A stretch of DNA of 64,000 bases from Stromatinia cepivora (GCA_014898415.1 RCTD01000011.1:868001-932000), one strand, 5' to 3'. Numbered from the stretch's first letter, positions 25,216 through 37,559 are shown. Notes: generated from the sequence alone by a model not told the origin. Program-made: numbers and translations.

Positions 25216-25754
25216 GAATCTATCGAATTCTATATTATAGAATCAAAAACACCATTTTTATTATTATTACAGAATATAAATCGATTCAGAGTATATTACA
25301 ATAATATTATTGATACATTTGTATTATTAATTATAAATCATTTCTGTATTCATAAATTCAAGTATACAATATTACTTTAGAATATAAAAATCCAGTAATT
25401 CATATAAATATCTATCGATATAAACGATTATTATCTAATCAAACCAGAAATATACAAAGATTGTATTATTGTTTCGGTTATCTTTTTGTAGATAGATTCT
25501 ATCGAGTTTTTTGATATATAGATTATATAAATATTATCCAGGGAGATCTCGAAAGATTTACAAAATTCTGCGAATATTGTCAAAATATAGAAAATCATCA
25601 AATAGATTCAAATTCAATTTTTATGAAAATATCGAATTTAATTATTCGATTATAATTGATATTATATATATTAATAATAAACCAATATTATATATTATTG
25701 ATAAAAAAAACTAGATTTCAAATAATACAATAATTCGATAATATTAATGCGAAG

Positions 25755-25917
25755 TGTTAACAAGTCATATTGAGTGGGTGGAAAAGCCTTATTATTCTAA
25801 GGTTATCTGGTTAGAAGCTATTATACAGGTTATATGATTCGATAGAATCATATATAGGTTAATCCTATTATAGTATAGTCCTATACTTAGATATACGGTA
25901 TAATCCAAAATCCAATA
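25755..25917 (-). repeat. 3' LTR of element D (163 bp)
   Basis: On the plus strand TGTTAACAAGTC to TCCAATA; it pairs with 27900-28062 and with both LTRs of E. Confidence 0.93.
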
Positions 25918-27054
25918 TTCCTTTAGAAGTGTAATATATATAAAAGCAGAGAGGGCTAAACTATAAATACCATAATTGGTTTAAACTGAATTGAGTAATG
26001 TTAGCTTGAAAATAGAAAGCCAATGGTATTGAATAATTATTCCTTTGTTAGATCTTTTAAGATCCAAGATTTAACAAGATTCGAATAGAATAATCGCTTT
26101 ATGATAATATAATAATCTTTAAAAAATAATCAATACCCCTTTTTTTATAATAAAAATTAAAGGAAATCCATCTCTTCTGCTCTCAATCCTTCAATTATAT
26201 TGAATTAGAGCCTTCAGCTCTATATCGTAGTACAGATGTTTCTCTTTAATAGGATAGTATATTCTATAAAGTTATATTTATAATTTTTCCTTTTATAATA
26301 AGAGTATAATTAATTATTAATCAGAATGATTGATAAACTATTAATTAGTAGCTCTTACTTTAGAGAATCATTGTATCTATTGATCTTTAGTATTATATTT
26401 ATCTAGGTATTAATGATCTCTATATACTAATTGGTAAGCTGTTATCGGTTCTAGGAAGCTATGGTATCTATTGATCTTTAGTATTATACTTGGCTAAGTA
26501 TTTAATGGTTTCCATATATTATATAATAGAGTTTAATACTTTTCTTATTTGGATATATATTTTTCTATTATTAATATAATCGTTTGTTCTTTTTAATATA
26601 TTATCTTATATATCTTCTGATATACAATCTCCTTTTTTAATTCTATTTCCGATTCTTTTTGTAATCATCTTCGGTTCTATCTTCGACTTTTTTATTAGGG
26701 ATACTCTTCTTCTTCCTTACAATCGTTAATATAATTATTATTATAAGTATTGAATATAAAGATATAATAAAATAATATTGATCTAGAAATAAGAACAAAA
26801 TAATATTAAAATAATATATAATAGATAATATATCAAAAGATAACAAAGCTAATAGTTGTAATTACAAAAAGAAGAATAAGAAGATATCGAAGATATCAAC
26901 AATAATATAAAAAAATAATAATTAAGGAAAGGATTAAATGTTAATAGAAAATCCCTAAAAGGAATATAAAAAATACTCCTTTAGAATGGAAATACTATTC
27001 CTTAAAACAAAAAACAGTAATATCTCTTCAATACAAATAGTATAGGATACAATG

Positions 27055-27345
27055 AAGATGAAAATGATAATATCCAGAAGACAAACCAAGAATCTTTTTC
27101 CAAAAGTATTTTAGATATCGAATCTATTATTCCAGAAATTCCAATTTAAAAATCAACTTTTGTAAACCCTAAATCTATACCAAAAGCAAAATTTAAAATC
27201 GTCTTAAATTTTGTTGATAAGTTTATTTCAATAGAATTAAAAATAAAATAAATTTATAATCATTTGAGATCAAACAAAAGGATATAATAAATCTTGAAAA
27301 CAAATCCTTTAAAATATCTAAAACGAAAACAAATATAGGTTTTAT
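27055..27345 (+). pseudogene. Copia linker fragment captured by element D (antisense to D)
   Basis: Plus-strand sequence aligns with 5310-5600 of copia A (the region between integrase and RT): Q-E-S-F-S-K then D-I-E-S-I-I-P-E-I-P-I and K-S-T-F-V-N-P pieces are legible. D itself reads minus, so the fragment is in antisense. E carries the same piece at 34911-35150, so capture came before the copies separated. Confidence 0.85.
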
Positions 27346-27879
27346 AGTTTCTTCAAAAACTATATTAGAAATATAATCTCCAATATTTCTATTAAATTTT
27401 TTATAAAGAATCTATCAATTATATAAAGATCGAAAATATTCGAAGAACAAGAATATTCGAATTTTGTTTTGAAAAGATTTCGAAAGGCTTACTTTACTTT
27501 ACAGAATATTTATTTTTTATCATTGCCATCGATATAAAATAAAAAAGATTTTCAAAAAAGAAAAGGAGATATCAAAAGAATCGGTTGACTTTCGAATTGT
27601 CAGAAAAAGAGTATAAAAAGGTGATATCTTTTGTTTAAGTAATTTCTAAAACAGATTTTTCTATATTAATTATATTATTAAAATTCAATTCTATTAATAT
27701 ATTTAGTATAATAGGCTTTTTTGTTTTAATTGTATTATTGGGATTCAATTTTATTAATATATTTAATATAATAAACTTTCCCATTCAGTTGTATCGATCT
27801 TATTTGTTTACTCTGCTGAATCTATTAAAGACTTGATCTTTCATCCCGAAAAACTAATCCTAAATTATATAATGATATA

Positions 27880-27899
27880 CAAAGCCCGGGTTTATAATC
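27880..27899 (-). other. Putative primer-binding site of element D
   Basis: On the minus strand it begins GATTATAAACCCGGGCTTTG next to the LTR; E has GATTATGAATCTGGG at 34356-34370. The complement would end in CATAATC, like a Met-type anticodon loop, as in half-tRNA priming. Inference. Confidence 0.45.
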
Positions 27900-28062
27900 T
27901 ATTAACAAGTTATATTGAATAAATAGAAAAGCTTTATTATTCTAAAATTATCTAACTAGAAACTATTATACAGATTATATGATTCGATAGAATCATATAC
28001 AGGCTAATCCCATTATAGTATAGTCCCATGCTTAGATATACGGTATGATCCAAAATCCAACA
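27900..28062 (-). repeat. 5' LTR of element D (163 bp)
   Basis: The outer end keeps AAAATCCAACA; the inner end is TATTAACAAG. Confidence 0.93.
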
Positions 28063-28869
28063 CGAAGTATATATAGAATAAATTGAGAATATATTGAATA
28101 AATATATATCTAGATTTATCAGATTATATTATTTATAATATTAAGAAAAACTTTATGAATAAAGAATTCAAATAATATATCGAAATGATAATAATTATTA
28201 TAAAAAATATATCCGTTGAAATATATTGGTCAATCGGGATGGTCGAATGTTATTATCAAATTATTTGATATGTATATAATATCATCAAGGAAGAATTCAA
28301 AGGTATTAGAATAACGAAAGAATCGGTATTGCAAATGGCAATAAAAGTAATCAATAATATTATTAATTCTGATAGAATTGTATTTATCTTTTTAGTATTC
28401 AGAGTATATCCATGAATGAATGAATTCGATTTATTGATATCTAATATTCAATAACGATTCAATGCAATCAAAAAAGCAAATAACAAGATCAAAAGATTTC
28501 GAGTTAAAAAATAAATAGTAGATATATTGAATTAATATAATGATTCAAATATAATTCCAATTTATGAATTATCAATCAATTCAAAGATATAAATATAAAG
28601 AAAAGGAAATAATCAAATTGTCAGATAGATAGAATCATTTATATTATTACGAATCGAAGACGAAATTTGTACAATTCAACTATCAAATAGATCCACAATC
28701 TTTCGATCTATAATAATGAAATTTTATATAATCGAAATAGCGATATTAATAGAATCTATTATATTAATAGAATCTATTATATAAATAAAATCTATTATAA
28801 CAAAACAAATCCTTTAGGAAATATCCTTAAAGGATTTCGAAATTGTTTCCCAAAAGAAATTTAAAACTG

Positions 28870-30170
28870 TTTTAAAAAACATGATAAAAGCGAATTCTGA
28901 TATCCTTCAAATAGTCATTTTATTAATAAGAATATTATATAATACAATAAATGCGATACCAATCCAAATTATAATAATATATCTTACTGAAAATACAATA
29001 GAAATATTGAATATAATTATCTATTTTCAAAACAATGAAGAAGAAAATATTATCGATATCTTCGATGAAAACCTACTAGTATTTGGTATACCCCAAAATC
29101 TATCGATTTATAAAGAATCAAAAAAGAAAGAAATTAATGATTTAATAAAAAATAATATATTCGAAATTGTACAATAAATAAATATATCAGAAGGTATACA
29201 AATATTCAAATCAAGATTCGTCAATGAAATCAAAAACGAAAATATTGAAAAGGTATTCCCAAAATCGAGGCTTATAATTCAAATATAGAATGATACAGAA
29301 AGGAAACAATATTAATACAATCATTTATAATTCAACAAACAAATTAATATTTGATATTAAATATTATAATTATCTTGTAATCAATTATATAAACAATTTT
29401 ATATATTAGGGATATTACTTAAACTTATATATAAATAACATCAAATCTAATACGACTATTCTATATCCAATCATTCAAGGAAATAGAATTCCTGAAGGGA
29501 ACACTACTACGAATAATCAAACCATTATATAGTATATTAAAGACTAAAAATCATTGGTTCGGTATTTATTATAATTATTACCTTATTATATTTCAAATGA
29601 TTTAATCAATTTACAATCTTTACCTAATATACACCAAATAGAAAAATAAAGTATTCGGATTAATAGAATTTCAAATAGATAATACAGTTATTATAATCAA
29701 TAAAGTATTTGTAAATAAAAAACAAAAAAAACTCGAAAATATAAAGTTTTTTGTAAAGGATCGAAAAACCTTATTACTTAAAAACTCCTTCAAATTCAAC
29801 GGAATTATCATTATTCAAGTAAATAATAGTTTTATTTATATCAATCAGAAAAGATAATATACAAATTTACAATTCGTCAAAATATAATTAATCGATATTT
29901 ATAGTATAAGGGGCAAAGTTTGAAAAAATGCAATTTTGAAAAATTAATATATTACTCAATATACAAAAAGAATTTATGTTTCGATAATATATCAATTAGA
30001 AGTATTATTTACTCTTTCTTTTATTGTTTAGATTATCAACTCTAAAAAGAAAAGTATAAAACTAATGAATAAAATAATCCAATAACAAATAAACAATTCA
30101 ATCAAAGAATTGAAATTCGTATTATTCGATCTTAATTCGTTGAAATTAGTAATATTCATAAATATATCAT
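28870..30170 (+). pseudogene. Reverse transcriptase of element F, ends at insertion of H
   Basis: The 98-codon stretch 28881-29177 (K-E-I-N-D-L-I-K-N-N-I-F-E-I-V) leads into F-K-S-R-F-V-N-E-I-K, then K-S-R-L-I-I-Q, then L-Y-S-I-L-K-x-K-N-H-W-F-G, then F-Q-I-D-N-T-V-I where the family has the T-D-D active site. Late blocks L-F-D-L-N-S-L-K-L-V-I-F-I-N-I-S run to 30170, where H begins. Frame shifts and stops are numerous. Confidence 0.85.
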
Positions 30171-30478
30171 TATCACGGGATAGTATGATTACAGAGCACT
30201 TTCAGGGATCGGGGAATAGATGGTACACGTGATTGGTAGAGTAAAAGAATTGAATGACTTGCCTTTGATTATATGAATCAAGAACTGTATATATAGAACA
30301 AATGAATAATTATTTAACCGATATACACTTTAATTAGGCTAGATCTTTGTTTATTAGTATATCAGGATCACTTTATCAATTGATAGATTGATAAAGGCTA
30401 ATAAATCCTTATTCCGATTGGAAAGCATACACTTTGATCCTTCATAAGATAGAAAGGATCACAAGGCTTTCTATAATA
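30171..30478 (-). repeat. 3' LTR of element H (308 bp)
   Basis: On the plus strand TATCACGGGATAG to TTTCTATAATA; the intact form would be TGTCACGGG to CCGTGACA. It pairs with 56308-56615. Confidence 0.92.
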
Positions 30479-30486
30479 CACCCTCC
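30479..30486 (-). other. Polypurine tract of element H
   Basis: GGAGGGTG on the minus strand, directly next to the 3' LTR. Confidence 0.7.
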
Positions 30487-31095
30487 AGATCGAAAGACAA
30501 TCTGAAATAAATAGAAAGATATAGAAAATAACAATTCATATAATTTATAAATAAATATACAAAACGATTATAAGCAAATATCAACAAAGAAATAATATAG
30601 CATATAAATCTGAAATAATTCTGGTATTTTTAGAATAAAAAAGAATTTGATTATATATAAATCGCAAATTTCTTTTGATCTTCAATTTATTATCTACGAT
30701 ATTCTTCGAAATCAAGATTTTGAATAATAAAAAGAAAGTTTTCTATTAAAAGAATACAAATGAATAATCGATTTTGCAGTATAACAATTGAGAATGTATA
30801 TAATTGTTAGATTATAATATATTGATTATAATAACAAAATAAAATGAATGAATTTTTAAAGATATATAGATCCCTTTTTTATATTCTTGTTTTTGTTTTA
30901 ATTAAATTTTTATTGATCATTATTATATCTAAGATTTCGGGGTTTAAAAAGGCTAAACAAACGAATCTCAATCATATTAGATAAATAACGATTGAGAAGA
31001 AAGCTTTGAAAGAATTAAATACAAAAAAAGATTTCAATATTCTTTTGAAGAATTAATAAATCGAATAAAAAGAATTAATGAATTCAATATAAATA

Positions 31096-31299
31096 ATGAA
31101 TCAAGATATTGACCTTTGGGAGTATAATTTAACTAAATCTGTTTTTAAAATAATATATAATTATTTATTTCAAAAACCGCTTTTCTTTATTGAAAGAACT
31201 ATTATTCATTATAATCAATTACCTATTATAGATTTAAATAGTAATTTGGAGATAGATTTCATTTTTGAATCCTATTATATAATTAAAAGGTTTTATTAA
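31096..31299 (+). CDS. Small ORF antisense in the 3' part of H, unknown
   Basis: 67 codons from a true ATG (M-N-Q-D-I-D-L-W-E-Y). It lies on the strand opposite to H's pol, in the roughly 2 kb between the pol end and the 3' LTR. No domain recognised. A second ATG-started ORF follows at 31398-31610. Both could be chance frames in AT-rich DNA or remains of an antisense accessory gene. Confidence 0.2.
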   Translation: MNQDIDLWEYNLTKSVFKIIYNYLFQKPLFFIERTIIHYNQLPIIDLNSNLEIDFIFESYYIIKRFY

Positions 31300-31397
31300 T
31301 TTTATAATTATAATTGTTGAAGTAAGGTTTATTCAATAAAAGAAAGAAAAAAGGAAGGGTTTCTTTATCTAATAATAACGATCCATTTAATTCTTCG

Positions 31398-31610
31398 ATG
31401 CTGGGTTTATTGGATGATGAATTAGATAAAAAAGAGAAAGAAAAAAGATTATCGAAAATTATTGGTTTTTTAATTAAAACAAAAGATAAAAGGAATCGTA
31501 AAAAAAAGAACGATTATTTATATATTCGATATATAAAATCATTAATCATTAGAAGATATAATTTCTATAATGAATATTTTATTAATTCTTTCAAATCGAA
31601 TAATTATTGA
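31398..31610 (+). CDS. Small charged ORF antisense in the 3' part of H, unknown
   Basis: 70 codons from ATG, very rich in Lys, Glu and Asp (D-D-E-L-D-K-K-E-K-E-K-R, then K-D-K-R-N-R-K-K-K-N). The charge pattern looks more like a real protein than most frames here, but I find no family. It is antisense to H. Confidence 0.22.
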   Translation: MLGLLDDELDKKEKEKRLSKIIGFLIKTKDKRNRKKKNDYLYIRYIKSLIIRRYNFYNEYFINSFKSNNY

Positions 31611-34192
31611 TATTGAAATTGTAATACTTATTTATATATTCTTTTACTGGCTTTTCTTTATCTTTTAATAAATTATTATATTATTATTCATTAGTAAAAT
31701 TCGAAAATAAGTTCTTTATTTATCCCCTACTTTTATAATATATTGATCATTAATTGTATAATTTAAGCAGGGATACAGAATTGCAATAAAAATGATATTG
31801 AAGATCAAGGAAAAAGAAAAAATTATTCTTTTATCCCTGCATTATTGTTCTTCTTCTTTTTACTATATTATTTATTAGAATCCTTGAAAGATTGAACAAA
31901 AGAAGTATATTGTAATTTCGGAAAACAATAATAAGAATAAAAAAGAAAAAATAATAAAAAAGAAAAAGAGAAAGAAATAGATGATATATTTAAAGAAAAA
32001 GGAAAGAAAAGATAATCTTTTGGCTTCTATAATATTAATAGTATTAATAACTCCGATTACTTCAATTGTTCCTTATTTTTTGATTATTATAAATAATTTA
32101 AAGGTTCTTTTATTTGAACTTCAAATTATTAAGTTTAGAAAAAAACTTATCCTTTTTTGAAAATAAAAAAATGAAAAATAAAGAAGTAATCAACCTTAAT
32201 TGTTTTTTGTTTTTTAATAAATATAGAATATATAAATTGGAATATATTATAGAAAAATATAATGATTTGGGATATCAAATAGGATTCATTTTATTTATAC
32301 CAAAAGAAAGAATTATAAATTTCAGATTATTGTTATTCAAACTTTATAATTATCATTACTCAAATTCTAAATTGTTATTATTCAAACTCTATAATCCTGT
32401 TACTTATATTTTGTAAATTGAAAAGGGATCAGAAATATTTGAATTTTTGTCTTGTAAAATTCTTAATAAGCCTATCAATAATTATATCGATGATCGATAG
32501 ATAGATTATATAAAAATTCCCTTTTAAATATTCTTAATATAATTATATATTTTGGATATCAATATAATATAGTTTTGTAATGATCCGCTTGTTCTTATCA
32601 ATCATCAATCTAATCATTTATTAATTGTTGTAAAAGATCGTTATAGATTCTTTTATTATTAAATCGATCTTTTTTAAAAAACATAAAATTATTATAATTT
32701 CTTTTGATATATACTCGATTTTAAGAAACTTTGCTTCAATAATCGAGATGGTTATAATATCTTATTTAAATACTTTTTATATAATTAAACCATCAAAAAA
32801 GGATAAAATATACTTTTAAAATAATCGATGAGTATTTAAATTATCTGTAAAAGAAATATCTGAGAAAACAAGAAATTATAGTATTTGATTACTATTATAT
32901 TGAATTACGAGATACCTTATATTCCATAAATATTATAAATAATAATCGATAGTTTTTATATAATTGCTAAATAGATTAATCAAATAATAATTCAATTACG
33001 AAATAGCGAATGATATATCTGTTTTTATAATAATTGTAATATATAATATTAAACCCACTTTCTTTTAATATATTTTATAGTATATACAGAAACTTGACCC
33101 TGATTTTTCCGAAATACTATTATCGGGAATAATATATTTGCTATCCCATTTATTGCTTTGAATTTCTTAGCAATCTTCTTAATATATATATCATAAATTA
33201 ATCACAACTTTTTTTTGGATCAATTATAGAATATATATATATCTAGAAACCATTTAATATTTCCTAGATCTTATAATTCATATACAATTTTGATTCCCTT
33301 AATGATTTTTATAATAATTAATTTGTTTTTTTTTATAATAAATGATTTAAACATTATTTATAAAGAAAAAAATTATAATAATATATTTTGGATTAATATA
33401 TAAATACAATTCCTTTTTATATTATACTAATCCTAATTTCTCAAATGTCTGAATGAAATCCTTAAACTATATAACTAAAGAATTTTGTAGATTATACAAA
33501 ACTCGATTGATTATAATATTTTTGTTTAGGATTTTGTATCTATTAAATAAATAATATATAATTGAAGTATTAAAAGAATCATATAAAATATTAACGAAAA
33601 TATTGATTACATTATATTATTTTATTTCGAAATTATATTTAATAATAATTACTATTATAATTCGGAATAATCAATTTGTTAATATAACAATATAAATAAT
33701 CTCAATAATATTCTTAACCTGGAGATCTCCTTATATTATTAAATATAAATGACAATAAATAATTAGATTTTAATTATTATATTTATATATAAACATTTAT
33801 TAAAGAGAAATTGATTTTGTAGATTCCGATCCAGAATCGATTTCATATTAGGTTTTTTTAACCTTAAGATTATTAACCTTAAGATTGTAATTCTATTTGA
33901 ACTAATATTTTATTTAATGATTTTCTAATTAATAATAAAAATAAGGTAATTTTGAAATTGCAAATATATGAATTCGAGGAAATAGTATTACTTATAATCC
34001 TTTGATTATAAATCAAATAGAAGATAATAATGATTTTACTTCAATTTCAATAATGATTATATTATAAATTATTACAAATTAAAAATACTTTTTTATATCG
34101 TCCATTCCTTATTGATCAAATTAGAATATAGAATAAAAATTATTTAAACAAAATAATCCTATTGAATTTATTCTTTGAAATATAATAGTTTT
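31600..34192 (-). pseudogene. RT and possible RNase H remnant of element H
   Basis: The minus-strand frame near 33240-33300 reads L-x-D-L-G-N-I-K-W-F-L-D (usual D-L-G-x-I-x-W-F-L-G of copia RT), then W-S-K-K-K-L-W-L-I-Y-D-x-Y-I-K-K-I-A-K-K-F to about 33130, then G-Q-V-S-V-Y. These place the RT thumb region. RNase H should follow to about 32400 but is too decayed to name motifs. The N-terminal RT part lies across element E, at 36352-36732. Stops throughout. Confidence 0.75.
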
Positions 34193-34355
34193 TGTTGGAT
34201 TTTGGATCATACCGTATATCTAAGCATGAGATTATACTATAATGGGATTAGCCTGTATATGATTCTATTGAATTATATAATCTATATAATAGCTTCTAGT
34301 TAGATAATCTTATAAAGATAATGCTTTTTTATTTATTTAATATGATTTGTTAATA
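34193..34355 (+). repeat. 5' LTR of element E (163 bp)
   Basis: Begins TGTTGGATTTTGG and ends TTGTTAATA; followed by the primer-binding-like site at 34356. Confidence 0.92.
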
Positions 34356-34910
34356 GATTATGAATCTGGGTTTTATATATCATTGTATAATTTAGAATTA
34401 GTCTTTCGGGGTGAAAGATCAAGTCCTTGATAGATTTAACAAAGTAGACAAGCAAGGTCGATATAGTTGAACAAGGAAGTTTGTTATATTAAATATATTT
34501 GTAGAATAAAATCGAATAGGATTATAGATTACTTAGTGGACAAATGAGGAAGTTTGTTATATTAAATATATTGGTAGAGTTGAATTCCAATAATACAGTT
34601 AATATAGGAAAGCCTGCTTTAGGAAATTATTCAGATAGAAAATATTACCTTTTTATATCCTTTTTCCGATAATTCGAAAATCAATCGATTCTTTCGATAT
34701 CTTCTTTTTCTTTCAGAAGCCTTTTTATCTTGAAATAAACATTTTATAAAGCAAAGTAAGCTTTTCGAAATCTTTTTAGATAAGATTCGAATATTCCTGT
34801 TCTTCGAATATTTTCGATCTTTATATAATTGATAGGTTCCTTGTAGAAAACCTAATAAAAATATTGGAGATTATGTTTCTGATATAGTTTTTGGGGGAGC
34901 TATGAAATCT

Positions 34911-35150
34911 ATATTTGTTTTCGTTTTAGGTACTTTGGGGGTTCGTTTTCAAGATTTATTGTATCTTTTTATTCGGTTTCAAATGATTATGGATTTACTT
35001 TGCTTTTTGATTTTATTGAAATAGGTTTATCAACAAAATTTAAGACGATCTTGAATTTTGCTCCCAATATAGATTCAGGGTCTGCAGAAGTTGATTTTTG
35101 GATTGGAATCTTTGAAATAATGGATTCGATATCTGAAGTATCCTTGGAAT
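34911..35150 (-). pseudogene. Copia linker fragment captured by element E (antisense to E)
   Basis: The plus strand aligns with the plus strand of copia C at about 38765-39000, where C reads minus. The captured coding sense is therefore minus while E reads plus. It corresponds to 27055-27345 in D. Confidence 0.85.
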
Positions 35151-36188
35151 TTATTGTATTATATTAAGAAGATATTATTGTTTTTGTTTTGAGGAATAAC
35201 ACTTCCATTTTGAAGAAATATTCTTTATATTCTTTTTGGAGATTCTTTATTAATATCTAATTCTTTCTTTGATCATTATCCCTTTATATTGTTATTGATA
35301 TCTTCGATATTTTCTTGTTCTTCTTTTTGTAGTTATAATCATCAGCTTTGTTATCTTTTGATATATTGTTTATTATATATTACTTTAATTTTATTTTATT
35401 TTTATTCCTAGATCAATATTATTTCGTTATATCTTTATATTCAATATTTACAATGATAACTATACTGATAGTTGTAAAGGAGAAGGAGAGTATCCTTAAT
35501 AAAAGAATCAAAAATGGAATCGGAGGCGATTATAGAAAGAACCAAAGATGAAATCAGAGGAGGAGATTGTATACTGGAAGATATACGGGGCGATATATTA
35601 AGAGGAGCGGATGATTACATTAATAGTAGAAGGATGTATATCCAAATAAAAGGAGTATTAGGCTCTATTATATAGTATATAAAAATCACTAGATACCTAA
35701 TCAAGTATGGTATTAGAAATCGACAGATATAATGATTCCCCGGAGCAAGAGCTACTAGTTAGTAATCTACCAGTTATCCTGGCTGGTAGCTAATTATATT
35801 TTTGCTATGAAGGGAAAAGTTATGGGTATGATTTTATAGGATGTACTATTCTATTAGAGAGAGGTATTTGTATTGTAGTGTAGGGCCGAAGGCTTTAGTT
35901 CAATATGGTTGGAGGATTGGGAGCAGAAGAGATGGATTTCCTTTAATTTTTATTATGAAAAAAGGGGTGCTGATTATCCTTTAAAGATTATTATATTATT
36001 GTGAAGCGATTATTTTATTCGAAATAATCTTGTTAGATCTTGGGTTTTAAAAGATCTAGCAAAGGAATGATTATTCAATACTATTAGCTTTCTATTTCAG
36101 GCTAATGTTGTTTAGCTCGGTTTAAACTAGTTGTGGTATTTATAGTTTAGTCCTTTCTGCTTTTATATACGTTACGTTTTTAGAGGAG

Positions 36189-36351
36189 TATTGGATTTTG
36201 GATCATACTGTATATCTAAGCATGGGACTATATTATAATGGGATTAGCCTGCATGTGATTCTACCGAATCACACAATCTGTATAATAGCTTCTAGCCAGA
36301 TAACCTTATAAAGGTAATGCTTTCCCACCCACTCAATATGACTTGTTAATA
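36189..36351 (+). repeat. 3' LTR of element E (163 bp)
   Basis: TATTGGATTTTGG to TTGTTAATA, preceded by the purine run AGAGGAG. Confidence 0.92.
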
Positions 36352-36732
36352 GTTTTTATATAAAATCTAATATTAGAATCGCTCCCTTAATAATATTATT
36401 ATATATATAATTACCTTTGTATATATACTGATTGCTCTGAAATATAAAAACCAAATGATTCCCAGAAAAAAAATGATTCTGAATAATAATCATATAATTG
36501 AAATTCAAATAGATTAATTTGAACCCTAAATATTTCATTCCTTATAATACAAATTCTTTTAGATATTTATTCGAAATCATAAATCTGTAAATCCTTTATA
36601 AATCAATCAAATGAATATATAAAGCACAATAATCTTTATAATAATTGAATTTCCTTTACAAAATACTCTGATTGATTATTTTAGTATATATACTTCCTTT
36701 TGGAATATTGAGATTGATCAATTGAAACAATC
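36352..36732 (-). pseudogene. Part of H pol between elements E and C
   Basis: 381 bp of H left between two insertions. By position it should be the N-terminal part of RT or the preceding linker. A 60-codon minus frame (36356-36538) has no clear motif. Confidence 0.5.
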
Positions 36733-36898
36733 TGTTAACTTTTGGTGCAGGAAGTAGTAGTATTGTTGACTATGTAGGTTGAATTAAGGATCTATAATTC
36801 TAATAGGAGTAGAATTGAGGTTATCCCCAAATATGGTTTGTGTATTATTATGATCTTGTGATCTCAATTCTAATCTTATGATAGTTTTATTTTTAATA
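36733..36898 (-). repeat. 3' LTR of copia C (166 bp)
   Basis: On the plus strand it begins with intact TGTTAACTTTTGGTGC and ends TTTTTAATA. Confidence 0.95.
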
Positions 36899-36929
36899 CT
36901 CCTTTATTGAGGATATCCTATTCGATTCT

Positions 36930-37450
36930 TTTAAATTACTAATCCCAATATTTTCTTGAATCTTTCGAAAGTAATTTTTGTATAAGGCTTCATCATTCTA
37001 TTGGTAATTATATTGTATATATTGATATAATTAGTGGCGATTTTCTTCTTTTCTATCAAGTCCTTGATGAAATGATAATTGATATCTATATATTTGAATT
37101 ATTTATACAAATATGAATTTTTGGTTAAAATTAAAGTACCTTGATTGTTATCAAATATTTGAATTGTATCTCTGTTCTTTCCAATATAATTTGATCTGAA
37201 TAGATCTTTGAATACTTATACAATCCATTTTTTTTGTTTAATGAACATTATTATCGCAATATATTCTGATTCTGTATTAGAGGTAATCATAAACATTTGT
37301 TTTTTGCTAGTCTACGATATAAAGCCTTTGTAGAATATTACAACTCTTTTTGAAACACTTTTCCAATTATATTTGTCATTAACTCAATCTGTATCTATAT
37401 ATATCTTTATTGTATTATCAGGCATATTGTATTCTTTACAAATATCAGAT
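36930..37450 (-). pseudogene. RNase H remnant of copia C
   Basis: Minus-strand counterpart of 6900-7430 in copy A: L-I-K-N-L-Y and Y-H-F-I-K-D-L at the C-terminal end, the S-K-K-Q and E-S-E-Y region near 37270-37310. Stops interrupt it. Confidence 0.85.
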
Positions 37451-37559
37451 TGTATTCCTTTTGATCTGAACTATAGCTTTTGTTTGATTGTTAATTGTAG
37501 ATATTGTATCAAATTCTTCAAAGCTATAATATAATGTTTTGTTGGTTTTGCCATAAATT

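Larger units (their letters stand above)
17930..25380 (+). pseudogene. Protease region of element F, split by gypsy I
   Basis: The frame runs on the plus strand to 18190, is interrupted by gypsy I (18191-25215) with its GAATC duplication, and resumes at 25221. Left of the break are F-Q-G-I-I-I-D, where fungal retropepsins have F-x-G-I-x-x-D-T-G, then F-G-I-R-K-T. Right of it comes I-E-F-Y-I-I-E-S-K-T-P-F-L, then N-R-F-R-V-Y-Y-N-N, the usual T-P-F-L-L and D-R-L-x-V-Y-F-N-N of this family. The catalytic Asp-Thr-Gly is mutated. Confidence 0.82.
25755..28062 (-). mobile_element. Short LTR element D (2308 bp), chimeric and non-autonomous
   Basis: 163-bp LTRs flanked by a perfect 5-bp duplication CGAAG (25750-25754 and 28063-28067). 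Element E is a second copy. Orientation is judged from a primer-binding-like site at 27880-27899 and a purine tract near the left LTR, both on the minus strand. The 2-kb interior has no RT, integrase or RNase H, only a captured piece of copia linker in antisense. It must have moved with enzymes supplied by another element. Confidence 0.92.
25500..28860 (+). pseudogene. Integrase region of element F, split by element D
   Basis: The first part (25511-25754) has Y-Y-P-G-R-S, then S-N-R-F-K-F, then E-F-N-Y-S-I-I-I-D and N-N-K-P-I-L-Y-I-I-D, the start of the catalytic core in a fungal copia-type family. Element D interrupts with its CGAAG duplication. The second part (28068-28860) resumes with N-F-M-N-K-E-F, then Y-W-S-I-G-M-V-E (third catalytic Glu region), L-Q-M-A-I-K, V-F-R-V-Y-P-W-M, and a C-terminal piece with F-R-S-x-I-M-K-F. 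Stops disrupt both parts. Confidence 0.85.
34193..36351 (+). mobile_element. Short LTR element E (2159 bp), second copy of D
   Basis: 163-bp LTRs and a perfect 5-bp duplication GTTTT (34188-34192 and 36352-36356). Same structure as D in the opposite orientation. It is less AT-rich and better kept than D, especially 34890-36190. No pol genes. It is inserted into H. Confidence 0.93.

Noticed and set aside
26643..26846. 67-codon hydrophobic frame in D, conserved in E at 35348-35551
   Set aside because: In both copies the first codon is TTG, with a stop shortly upstream in E and no ATG at the start. Similarity simply follows from D and E being the same element.
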